Assembly: GCA_947600345.1 (NCBI GenBank)
Contig: CANQGC010000182.1
Location: 1 to 6,121 of the forward strand
Origin: an uncultured Clostridia bacterium
Lineage (GTDB): Bacteria > Bacillota > Clostridia > Christensenellales > Aristaeellaceae
DNA: 6,121 nt
Direction of reading: 5' to 3'
A model generated the notes under the pieces. The model was not told the origin of the DNA, did not search any database, and saw only the letters and a program-made list of their open reading frames with translations. This document shows, in pieces, positions 1-5,630 of this stretch. Each line of letters begins with the position of its first letter. Position 1 is the first letter of the stretch. A program made the translations under genes and the position numbers.

Positions 1-581
1 AGATCCGCGTCGGCGCTGGGCAGCTCGTAGCGGTAGGCCTCGCGCTGCATCAGCCGCTCGTCGCGCACCACCAGCGGATGATAGACGCCGTCCAGGTAGA
101 AGTCCACGTACTTGAGCAGCTGCGCCTCGGACAGGGACGAGCTGGGATAGTAGGTGAACGTCCGCTGCGTGGTGGCGTTCATGTAGGTGTTGTAGGTACC
201 GTTGAGCATCGACATGAACAGGTTCGGGTTGGGATATTTGTCGCCACCGGAGATCGTGGCGTGCTCGAACACGTGGGGCACGCCCTTGTCGTTCGTCACG
301 AGGGTGCGGAAGCCCACCACGAAGGAGCGGTCGGTGGAATCGTTGGCGATCCAGATCAGCGTCGCACCGGTCTTGTCGTGGGTGAACTCCACGGCCTGGG
401 CGTCCATCGACTCGTAGGGATACACGCCCGCGACGGTGAAGCCGTGCATCGTTTCGCCCACGGAAGGAAGCTCCTTCTGCGCATCCTCCGCGGGGGCCTC
501 CGCCACCGCAAGGCCGGTCGCCAGCATCGCCAGCGTCAACAGCAGCGCCACCAGGCGCTTCCAAACAGGATTTCCCTTCAT
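1..581 (-). CDS. Secreted M16C (PreP-like) zinc metallopeptidase, N-terminal part
   Basis: The frame opens at the ATG at 581 and has no stop down to base 1, so 193 codons are visible and the C-terminus lies outside the window. Residues 1 to about 28 form a signal peptide: Lys/Arg near the start (K2, K8, R9), a hydrophobic core rich in Leu and Ala, and an A-V-A type cleavage site near residue 27, so the enzyme is probably exported. The inverted zinc motif HxxEH is present as HVFEH at residues 103-107 (bases 261-275). The following GGDKYPNPN and LNGTYNTYMNA stretches, and RYEL near residue 184, match the M16C presequence-protease/insulinase branch. In that family the enzyme is about 1,000 residues long and cuts unstructured peptides in a closed chamber. 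The third zinc ligand (a Glu about 95 residues beyond HxxEH in PreP) would fall outside the window. The start is supported by an AGGAGG and by the signal peptide. The gene is divergent from the two-component operon and shares its promoter region. The substrate cannot be told from the sequence. Confidence 0.9.
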   Translation of the reverse strand, partial: MKGNPVWKRLVALLLTLAMLATGLAVAEAPAEDAQKELPSVGETMHGFTVAGVYPYESMDAQAVEFTHDKTGATLIWIANDSTDRSFVVGFRTLVTNDKGVPHVFEHATISGGDKYPNPNLFMSMLNGTYNTYMNATTQRTFTYYPSSSLSEAQLLKYVDFYLDGVYHPLVVRDERLMQREAYRYELPSADAD

Positions 582-592
582 CCGGACAACCC

Positions 593-598
593 CCTCCT
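593..598 (-). promoter_or_regulatory. Ribosome binding site of the M16C peptidase
   Basis: A perfect AGGAGG on the minus strand lies 11 nt before the ATG at 581. The spacing is slightly long but acceptable. It fixes the start codon that gives the complete signal peptide. Confidence 0.75.
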
Positions 599-616
599 CT
601 TTAAGTCTACGTGTTC

Positions 617-625
617 ATTATACCA
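617..625 (-). promoter_or_regulatory. Extended -10 promoter of the M16C peptidase gene
   Basis: On the minus strand the sequence reads TGGTATAAT, a consensus TATAAT (622-617) with the TGN extension. At the usual 17-bp spacing the -35 position (645-640) reads GGCGTG, which does not resemble TTGACA, so the promoter relies on the extended -10 and perhaps on an activator. The predicted transcript start near 610 gives a leader of about 28 nt before the ATG at 581. Two direct repeats end immediately upstream of the -35 position. Confidence 0.7.
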
Positions 626-645
626 TATTCACGAACGGCCACGCC

Positions 646-680
646 TGATTTTTAGGTAATTGAGATGATTTTTAGGAAAT
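646..680 (-). promoter_or_regulatory. Tandem direct repeat facing the peptidase gene, possible LytTR operator
   Basis: Two 15-bp copies lie at 646-660 and 666-680, with one mismatch and a period of 20 bp. On the minus strand they read ATTACCTAAAAATCA and ATTTCCTAAAAATCA. LytTR regulators typically bind paired direct repeats about two helical turns apart just upstream of the -35 element, which is where these sit relative to the peptidase promoter. The same core occurs in inverted orientation in front of the regulator gene. Binding by the regulator encoded at 802-1527 is inferred; the period is slightly below the roughly 21 bp usual for this family. Confidence 0.5.
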
Positions 681-701
681 CAAGCGCCCAGATTCGTCCA
701 A

Positions 702-739
702 AATTGCCGAAAATCGCTTCAATTGCCGAAATCCGCTCA
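702..739 (+). promoter_or_regulatory. Tandem direct repeat facing the two-component operon, possible LytTR operator
   Basis: Two 19-bp units lie end to end (702-720 and 721-739). They share the first 11 bases AATTGCCGAAA exactly and 15 of 19 overall. The cores ATTGCCGAAAA (703-713) and ATTGCCGAAAT (722-732) match the pair facing the peptidase gene, giving ATTNCCKAAAW for all four. The inner core ends 28 nt before the -10 at 761, against 27 nt on the peptidase side. This suggests autoregulation of the operon by its LytTR protein; no binding is proven. Confidence 0.5.
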
Positions 740-757
740 TTTAGGCTTCGAGAATTG

Positions 758-766
758 TGTTATAAT
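758..766 (+). promoter_or_regulatory. Extended -10 promoter of the two-component operon
   Basis: The sequence reads TGTTATAAT, a consensus TATAAT at 761-766 with the TGN extension. At 17-bp spacing the -35 position (738-743) is CATTTA, a poor match to TTGACA. Transcription should begin near 773, giving a leader of about 29 nt. The element mirrors the peptidase promoter in type, in lacking a -35, and in its distance from the upstream repeats. Confidence 0.7.
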
Positions 767-801
767 AGAAAGGGAGAACTGGACGAACGGGGGCGAATGC
801 G

Positions 802-1527
802 ATGCGGATCGCCGTTTGCGACGACGACTTGCGCGGGCAGGAGCAGATGAGGCGGGCGCTGTGCGCCTGGAATCCGTCCACGAGCGCGGAATATTTTTCG
901 GACGGCTCCGGCCTGTTGGAGGCGGCGAAGCGGGAGCCGCCCTTCGACATCGCCTTCCTGGACATCTACATGCCCGGCGAGGACGGCGTCGAGATCGCCG
1001 GGGCACTACTGGAAATCTCGCCGCGGACCGGCATCGTGTTCGTCACCAACAGCGAGGACCACGCGCTGGCGGCCTTCTCCCTGCACGCGCTGCACTACCT
1101 GGTCAAGCCCGTGACCGAACAGGGCGTGGCGGAGGCGCTCCGGCGGCTCAAGGAGCTTCGCCCGGAGCTGCAGGAGTCCATATGGCTAACCGTGGGCCGA
1201 AACACCCAGACCCTCGCGCTGCGTCAAATCTACTACCTGATCAGCGACAATCACGCCGTGGAGATCACGCTGGCGGACGGGCAGAAGCTCCGGGTCTGGA
1301 TGTCCATGGGCGAGCTGGAGCAAAAGCTGGGCCGGAGCTTCCTGAAGATCAACCGGGGCATCGTCGTCAACATGGACCGCGTGGAGGAGATGCGCTCGAA
1401 GAGCTGCGTCATGCAGGACGGGCGGGAGCTGTTCCTGGCGGTTCGGGACCGTGGCGCCATCTGCGCCGCCTACCAGGACTACCTGCTGGATCGCCTGTCC
1501 AGAACGCGGAGGGAGGCGGAGCAGTGA
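802..1527 (+). CDS. LytTR-family response regulator (AgrA/LytR type)
   Basis: This 241-residue protein has the usual length and two-domain layout of the family. Residues 1 to about 118 are a receiver domain: the acidic cluster D7-D9 after MRIAVC, the phospho-acceptor D54 in FLDIYMPGEDG, the switch residue T82 in VFVTN, and K102 in the LVKP motif. Residues about 127-232 are a LytTR DNA-binding domain, recognised by FLKINRGIVVNMDRV at 180-194, the counterpart of the family's conserved F-x-R/K-I-x-R-x-x-x-V-N core. It is expected to be phosphorylated by the downstream kinase and to bind paired direct repeats. The ATG at 802 is chosen because the receiver beta-1 strand begins immediately after it; the ribosome site is weak (GGGGG at 789-793, 8 nt away). 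The stop overlaps the kinase start, so the two are translationally coupled. The regulated genes cannot be read directly, but the repeats at 646-739 point to its own operon and the divergent peptidase. Confidence 0.93.
   Translation: MRIAVCDDDLRGQEQMRRALCAWNPSTSAEYFSDGSGLLEAAKREPPFDIAFLDIYMPGEDGVEIAGALLEISPRTGIVFVTNSEDHALAAFSLHALHYLVKPVTEQGVAEALRRLKELRPELQESIWLTVGRNTQTLALRQIYYLISDNHAVEITLADGQKLRVWMSMGELEQKLGRSFLKINRGIVVNMDRVEEMRSKSCVMQDGRELFLAVRDRGAICAAYQDYLLDRLSRTRREAEQ
1508..1516 (+). promoter_or_regulatory. Ribosome binding site that decides the kinase GTG start
   Basis: GGAGGGAGG lies inside the last codons of the response regulator and ends 7 nt before the GTG at 1524. The kinase frame is open upstream as far as about 723, so frame alone does not set the start. 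This strong Shine-Dalgarno sequence, together with the hydrophobic segment that follows, supports GTG 1524. Confidence 0.7.
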
Positions 1528-2870
1528 ACTTCTACCTGAGCAACAGCCTGGGGTTCTTCCTGCAGCTCGCGCCCTGCGCGCTGATGATCTTCCTGCCCTT
1601 CCCCGAGGAGGCGCTGCGCTTCTCCCGAAGGCGCATACTGGCCGGGGCGGCGGTCTTCTCCCTCGCGCTGGCGGCGCTGTTTCCGCTGACACTGCTGCCC
1701 TTCCCAACATTCTACGGCATGGGCAACCTGATCATGCTCTTCGCTGTGATGCTTGTGCTGGCCGGCTTCGTCTGGCTGGTGCGGGAGGACCTGACGAAGA
1801 AGATGCTGGTCTTCTGCGTCGTGCTCTTCTACGCGGTGACCCAGTACTGGCTGGTGAACTCCACCCGCATCGTGCTACCCGAGACGCTTCTGCTGACCTC
1901 CGTGGCCTACTCCTCGATGGACACGCTGCTCTACGCTGCCACGGCGGCGGTGACGCTCCCGCTGATGCTGCTCTTCGTAATTCGCCCCATGAGCGAATTC
2001 ATCCGCGAGATGGAGCCGGAGAAAATCCGCCGGGAGTACGCGATCACCATCGCGTCCACGACGGTGCTCGTCGCGGCCATGATGTTCGCCAGCGTACAGA
2101 ACTACATACCCAGCTACTACTTCGTCGTGCTGTTGCTGGAGCTGTTGCTGATACTGGAGCAGATTCTGATCTACTGGCTGCTGTTCCGGGAATCGCTGCG
2201 GCGCAAGCGCGACGGCGACCGGCAGCGGGTGTTGGAGATTCAGCGGATGCAGTACGAAAACATCCGCCGGGAGATGGAGAGCGCCCGGCGCTTTCGCCAC
2301 GACCTGCGCCACCACCTGAACGTGCTGGGCGCGCTGAACGCCCAGGGCAAGCGCAGCGAAATCAGCGAATACCTGAAGCAGTACGGCGCGGTATACGAGC
2401 GGCTGCGCCAGCTGAACCTCAGCGGCGACCCGGTGGTGGACGGCATATTGGAATACTACCTGGCGCAGGTCCGGGACGAGTCCATACCGATGGAGTGCGA
2501 GGTCGACCTGCCGGGGGACAGCGGCCTGGAGGCCATGGACATGACGGTGCTGCTGGGCAACTGCCTGGAGAACGCGCTGGCGGCCCAGCGCAAGCTCCCA
2601 CCGGAAGCGCGAAGGCTCCGCGTCGAGCTGCGCGCCGCCAAGTCCATGATCCTGCTGCGCATCCAGAATAGCTGCGCCGAGACGGACGACAGCGGCGGCC
2701 CGAAGGACTGGAAGTCCTTCGCCCGGCGCGGAGACGCGGGCCGCGCAGGCGTCGGACTGAGCAGCGTCGACGCCATCGCCCAAAAGTACGACGGCAGCGC
2801 CCTCTTCCAGCGAAAGGACGGCCAATTCACCACCCGCGTCATACTCAATCCCAAACAGGCACAAGAGTAA
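1524..2870 (+). CDS. Membrane sensor histidine kinase, GHKL / HPK10 type (AgrC-like)
   Basis: The 448-residue product starts at GTG 1524, which overlaps the regulator stop by 4 nt (GTGA). The N-terminal half is a membrane sensor with about six or seven hydrophobic segments, roughly at residues 8-27, 37-60, 66-86, 93-111, 133-153, 174-192 and 197-221. There is no large extracellular domain, as in peptide-sensing AgrC/ComD-type kinases. An Arg-rich helix (about 222-255) leads to the H-box RFRHDLRHHL, where H259 is the likely phosphorylated histidine. The C-terminal ATPase domain carries the N-box LLGNCLENALAA (N346, N350) and the G-box AGVGLSSV (about 408-415), typical of the GHKL ATPase domain (HATPase_c_5). 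It should autophosphorylate and pass phosphate to D54 of the regulator. No peptide precursor, AgrB-like processing protease or exporter is visible next to it, so the ligand is unknown and a quorum-sensing role is only possible, not shown. Confidence 0.92.
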   Translation: MNFYLSNSLGFFLQLAPCALMIFLPFPEEALRFSRRRILAGAAVFSLALAALFPLTLLPFPTFYGMGNLIMLFAVMLVLAGFVWLVREDLTKKMLVFCVVLFYAVTQYWLVNSTRIVLPETLLLTSVAYSSMDTLLYAATAAVTLPLMLLFVIRPMSEFIREMEPEKIRREYAITIASTTVLVAAMMFASVQNYIPSYYFVVLLLELLLILEQILIYWLLFRESLRRKRDGDRQRVLEIQRMQYENIRREMESARRFRHDLRHHLNVLGALNAQGKRSEISEYLKQYGAVYERLRQLNLSGDPVVDGILEYYLAQVRDESIPMECEVDLPGDSGLEAMDMTVLLGNCLENALAAQRKLPPEARRLRVELRAAKSMILLRIQNSCAETDDSGGPKDWKSFARRGDAGRAGVGLSSVDAIAQKYDGSALFQRKDGQFTTRVILNPKQAQE

Positions 2871-2900
2871 GCCGCACCCACAACCGCCGCCCCGAATCCC

Positions 2901-2955
2901 AAAACGCAGAAATCCCACCCTCGAATCAATGGGGTGGGATTTCGTCGCTTCGCAC
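2901..2955. terminator. Hairpin 1 of the convergent intergenic region, probable bidirectional terminator
   Basis: A perfect 12-bp stem (2909-2920 with 2932-2943) encloses an 11-nt loop. On the plus strand it lies 38 nt after the kinase stop and is followed by GTCGCTTCGCAC, with no long T run. On the minus strand the stem is followed by TGCGTTTT, closer to an intrinsic terminator. The whole unit recurs at 2970-3022. Its location between convergent genes favours termination; efficiency in either direction is not known. Confidence 0.6.
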
Positions 2956-2969
2956 GATCGTATCTTCAG

Positions 2970-3022
2970 AAAACGCAGAAATCCTGCCCATGATCTACGG
3001 GCAGGATTTCGTCGCTTCGCAC
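2970..3022. terminator. Hairpin 2, near copy of hairpin 1, with compensated stem changes
   Basis: A perfect 12-bp stem (2978-2989 with 2999-3010) encloses a 9-nt loop. The left flank and stem start (AAAACGCAGAAATCC) and the right flank (GGATTTCGTCGCTTCGCAC) are identical to hairpin 1. Two neighbouring base pairs in the stem differ (C-G to T-A and A-T to G-C), each changed on both arms so pairing is kept. The minus-strand exit again reads TGCGTTTT. It probably acts with its neighbours as a terminator cluster for the kinase and E1 genes. Confidence 0.6.
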
Positions 3023-3048
3023 TATGGTTCCTTTAGAAACGTACCGCA

Positions 3049-3085
3049 GGACTTTGGGCCCTCTAATCTATGGGGCCCAAAGTCC
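3049..3085. terminator. Hairpin 3, proximal terminator for the E1 gene
   Basis: A perfect 13-bp stem (3049-3061 with 3073-3085) encloses an 11-nt loop. Its sequence (GGACTTTGGGCCC arm) differs from hairpins 1 and 2, but the flanks are related: CGCA before the stem and GTCGCT-CG after it. On the minus strand it starts about 43 nt after the E1 stop and is followed by TGCGGTACGTTTC, a weak T tract. It is the first strong hairpin met by transcripts leaving the E1 gene. Confidence 0.6.
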
Positions 3086-3127
3086 GTCGCTCGACCGCGG
3101 CAGCAGATGGCCGCCGGCCCCGCCGGC

Positions 3128-5596
3128 CTAGACGCCGCGCTTTTCGTTGCGGAGCTTTTCGGCGGTGGTGGGGTTCGTCACGCGGACGTGGCCCGGCAGC
3201 GGCACGATCTTGGCGTCGATGGCGTCCAGGATCCAGCTCGGCTGCGGGAAGAACGCCTCCTCCAGCTCGTGGGCCGGGGTGATCCAGTTCTTCGAGGCAA
3301 CCACGACCGGCGGCGCATCCAGCTCGTCGAAGGCCATCTCGGTGACCTGGCGGGCGATCTCGCTGGCAAAGGAGCCGCGCTCGCAGGCGTCGGTCACGAT
3401 CACCAGCCGTCCGGTCTTCTTCAGCGACTCGATCACCGTCTCATAGTCGAAGGGCACCAGCGTGCGGGCGTCAATGATCTCCGCCTCCATGCCGTACTTC
3501 TCCTTCAGCTCGTCCGCGGCCTTCAGCGCGCGGTAGAGCACCGCGCCGATGGTCAGGATCGTGATGTCCTTGCCAACGCGCTTCACGTCGGCCTTGCCGA
3601 AGGGAATCTCGTAGTACTCGGCAGGCACGCCGCCCTGGTGGAACTGCTCGCCCACGTCGTAGATGCGCTGGGACTCGAAAAACACCACCGGATCGGTGCC
3701 GGACAGCGCGGTGGCCATCAGGCCTTTGGCGTCGTAGGGGCTGGCCGGGAAGGCGATCTTCAGGCCCGGGATGTGCGCGGTCAGGCTCGTCCAGTCCTGG
3801 GAGTGCTGGGCGCCGTACTTGGAACCCACGGACACGCGCAGCGTCACAGGCATCTTGATGATATCGGCGGACATGGCCTGCCACTTGGCCATCTGGTTGA
3901 ACACCTCGTCGCCCGCGCAGCCCAGGAAGTCGCAGTACATCAATTCAACCAGCGCGCGGCCGCCCGCCATGGCGTAGCCAACGGCGCTGCCGACGATGGC
4001 GGACTCGGAGATCGGGGAGTTGAACAGGCGATGGTACGGCAGGGCCTCGGTCAGTCCGCGGTACACCGCGAACGCGCCGCCCCAGTCGCGCACGTCCTCG
4101 CCGTAGGAGATCAGGCTCGCGTCCTTGTAGAAGCGGTCGATGATGGCCTCGAACAGGCCGTCGCGCAGCTGATAGACCTTGTTCTTGGACACCGGCTTTC
4201 CGCTGGCGTCGAAGCCCCAGCGCTCCTTCTTGGCGATGGCCTGCACGCGCGGGTTCTCCTCCATGGGCATGTTGACCTCGGGCTCGGCGTCGGAGAAGGA
4301 CTCCACGTGGCCGTTGGTGAACATCATGTCGGCAATCTCGTCCGGGTTGACGGTCAGGTTCATGCGGGGGGAGATCTCCTCGTCGATGGCCAGCTTGAAG
4401 TTGTGGAGGTTCGTGGCCTGCACGTGCTCAACGATCTTGTCCAGCTCTTCCTCTGTGGCGACGCCGGCGTCGATCAGCTGCTGGCGGTAGGCGGGAATCG
4501 CGTCCTGGGCCTTCCAGGCGGCAATCTCCTCCTGGGTGCGGTAGCTGGAGCTGTCCGACGGGCTGTGGCCGCTGAAGCGGTAGGTCACCACGTCCAGAAG
4601 CACCGGGCCCTCGCCGGACTCGGCGATCTTCTTTTTGCGGCTGTATGCCTCGATCACGGCCAGCGGGTTGAAGCCGTCCACGCGCTCGGCGTTCATCTGG
4701 TTCGGGTTGAAGCCCGCGCCCATGCGCGCCGGGAAGTCGTAGCCCATGGTCTCGCCGCGGGTCTGGCCGCCCATGCCGTACTGGTTGTTGTTGATGTTGA
4801 AGATGACCGGCAGGCCGCCCTTCATGTCGTCCGGCCACAGCGTGGACAGCTGGCCCATGCCCGCCATGTTCAGCGCCTCGAGCACCGGGCCGCGGCCCAG
4901 CGCGCCGTCGCCGATATTGGCAACCACGACGCCCTTCTTGCGGTTGACCCTCTTGTACAGCGCCGCACCCATGGCGATGGCGCCCGAGCCGCCCACGATG
5001 GCGTTGTTCGGGTAGATGCCGAACGGCGTGAAGAAGGTGTGCATCGATCCGCCCAGGCCGCGGTTGAAGCCGGTCTCGCGGGCAAAGATTTCAGACATCG
5101 CGCCGTAGAGCAGGAAGTCGATGGCCAGGTCCTTCACGGAGTCGTGCTGGAACTTCTCGATCACGGAGAGCGTCTTGCCGCCCAGGAAGTTCTTCATGAT
5201 GTCCAGAAGCTCCTGGTCGGAGAGCTTTTCGATGGCGGAGAGGCCCTTGGCGAGGATGTCGCTGTGGGCGCGGTGGGAGCCGAAGATCAGGTCGTCCGGG
5301 TTCAGGTGGAACGCCTGGCCGACCGCCGCGGACTCCTGGCCGATGGACAGGTGCGCCGGGCCGGGATGGTTGTAGGACACGCCGAGGTACTGGCCGTTGA
5401 TCTTGATCTCGTTGATCATGGTCTCGAACTCGCGCAGCGTCAGCATGTCGCGGTAGATATTGATGAACTGCTCCTTGGTGAAGTTGCCCAGCTCATCCTT
5501 GACGGTCTTCTGGTACTGGTTGCAGGGAATGTCCGTAAAGTGGATCATCCCCGGCTTGCGCATCTCAGTGGGATCGACGAACAATTGCTTGGACAT
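3128..5596 (-). CDS. Single-chain 2-oxoacid dehydrogenase E1 (fused alpha and beta subunits)
   Basis: The 822-residue protein joins E1 alpha (about 40-400) to E1 beta (about 473-815) through a linker rich in acidic residues and Pro. E1 catalyses thiamine-diphosphate-dependent decarboxylation of a 2-oxoacid and acylates the lipoyl group of E2. Alpha signatures are GSHRAH (106-111), GLGGSMH (180-186), the cofactor motif GDG (229-231) to NNN (269-271), and the loop YRFSGHSPSDSSSYRT (339-354) with H344. Beta signatures are SYGEDV (497-502), NSPISESAIVG with E531 at the position of the Glu that activates thiamine, and GAQHSQDW with H598. Catalytic residues appear intact. Two features are unusual: about 40 extra residues between HRAH and GGSMH, and 37 residues rather than about 26 between GDG and NN. 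E1 alpha and beta are usually separate genes. The start is the ATG 9 nt after AAGGAG. The E2 gene lies 34 nt upstream in the same direction. Sequence alone does not settle pyruvate, branched-chain oxoacid or acetoin as substrate. Confidence 0.9.
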   Translation of the reverse strand: MSKQLFVDPTEMRKPGMIHFTDIPCNQYQKTVKDELGNFTKEQFINIYRDMLTLREFETMINEIKINGQYLGVSYNHPGPAHLSIGQESAAVGQAFHLNPDDLIFGSHRAHSDILAKGLSAIEKLSDQELLDIMKNFLGGKTLSVIEKFQHDSVKDLAIDFLLYGAMSEIFARETGFNRGLGGSMHTFFTPFGIYPNNAIVGGSGAIAMGAALYKRVNRKKGVVVANIGDGALGRGPVLEALNMAGMGQLSTLWPDDMKGGLPVIFNINNNQYGMGGQTRGETMGYDFPARMGAGFNPNQMNAERVDGFNPLAVIEAYSRKKKIAESGEGPVLLDVVTYRFSGHSPSDSSSYRTQEEIAAWKAQDAIPAYRQQLIDAGVATEEELDKIVEHVQATNLHNFKLAIDEEISPRMNLTVNPDEIADMMFTNGHVESFSDAEPEVNMPMEENPRVQAIAKKERWGFDASGKPVSKNKVYQLRDGLFEAIIDRFYKDASLISYGEDVRDWGGAFAVYRGLTEALPYHRLFNSPISESAIVGSAVGYAMAGGRALVELMYCDFLGCAGDEVFNQMAKWQAMSADIIKMPVTLRVSVGSKYGAQHSQDWTSLTAHIPGLKIAFPASPYDAKGLMATALSGTDPVVFFESQRIYDVGEQFHQGGVPAEYYEIPFGKADVKRVGKDITILTIGAVLYRALKAADELKEKYGMEAEIIDARTLVPFDYETVIESLKKTGRLVIVTDACERGSFASEIARQVTEMAFDELDAPPVVVASKNWITPAHELEEAFFPQPSWILDAIDAKIVPLPGHVRVTNPTTAEKLRNEKRGV

Positions 5597-5603
5597 ATCG
5601 CAT

Positions 5604-5611
5604 CTCTCCTT
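5604..5611 (-). promoter_or_regulatory. Ribosome binding site of the fused E1 gene
   Basis: On the minus strand AAGGAGAG lies in the 34-nt E2-E1 gap, with its AAGGAG core 9 nt before the ATG at 5596. A second ATG at 5603 is out of frame and touches the Shine-Dalgarno sequence, so it is not the start. No promoter is seen in this gap, which fits cotranscription with the E2 gene. Confidence 0.75.
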
Positions 5612-5630
5612 ATTCTCGTTTCAACCGCGC

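Larger units (their letters stand above)
2901..3093. repeat. Cluster of three related palindromic elements
   Basis: Three stem-loops sit in tandem with centre-to-centre spacing of roughly 65-77 bp. All share CGCA immediately before or at the base of the left arm and GTCGCT(T)CG after the right arm. The first two are near-identical outside the loop. This conserved-flank, variable-stem organisation is more regular than unrelated terminators would give, and resembles a dispersed palindromic repeat family reused as terminators. Whether copies exist elsewhere cannot be seen from this window. Confidence 0.5.

Noticed and set aside
78..659. Plus-strand ORF of 193 codons opposite the peptidase
   Set aside because: It is antisense to the M16C peptidase, with His/Arg/Gly-rich shadow composition. 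The minus strand encodes a signal peptide and the HxxEH motif.
665..850. Small plus-strand ORF of 61 codons, considered as a leader or signal peptide gene
   Set aside because: It spans the repeats and the -10 element, so most of it lies upstream of the predicted transcript start. It has no ribosome site, no export signal and no peptide-pheromone features.
723..1523. Upstream extension of the kinase frame to an ATG at 723
   Set aside because: This part overlaps the response regulator in another frame, reads as Arg/Gly/Ala-rich shadow sequence and begins inside the direct repeats upstream of the promoter. GTG 1524 has a strong ribosome site.
1875..2918. Long minus-strand ORF opposite the kinase
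   Set aside because: Its composition is a shadow of the GC-rich kinase gene; it has no motif or ribosome site, and it runs through the first hairpin.
2901..3022. Repeated units considered as a short CRISPR array
   Set aside because: There are only two near-identical units, each a perfect hairpin whose variable part is in the stem and loop, with a short 14-bp stretch between them. No spacers of regular length and no cas genes are present.
3109..3128. GC-rich palindromic stretch (GCCGGC repeated) just after the E1 stop
   Set aside because: It can pair weakly, but GCCGGC is common in GC-rich DNA. It has no T tract and no partner element, so it is not listed as a terminator.
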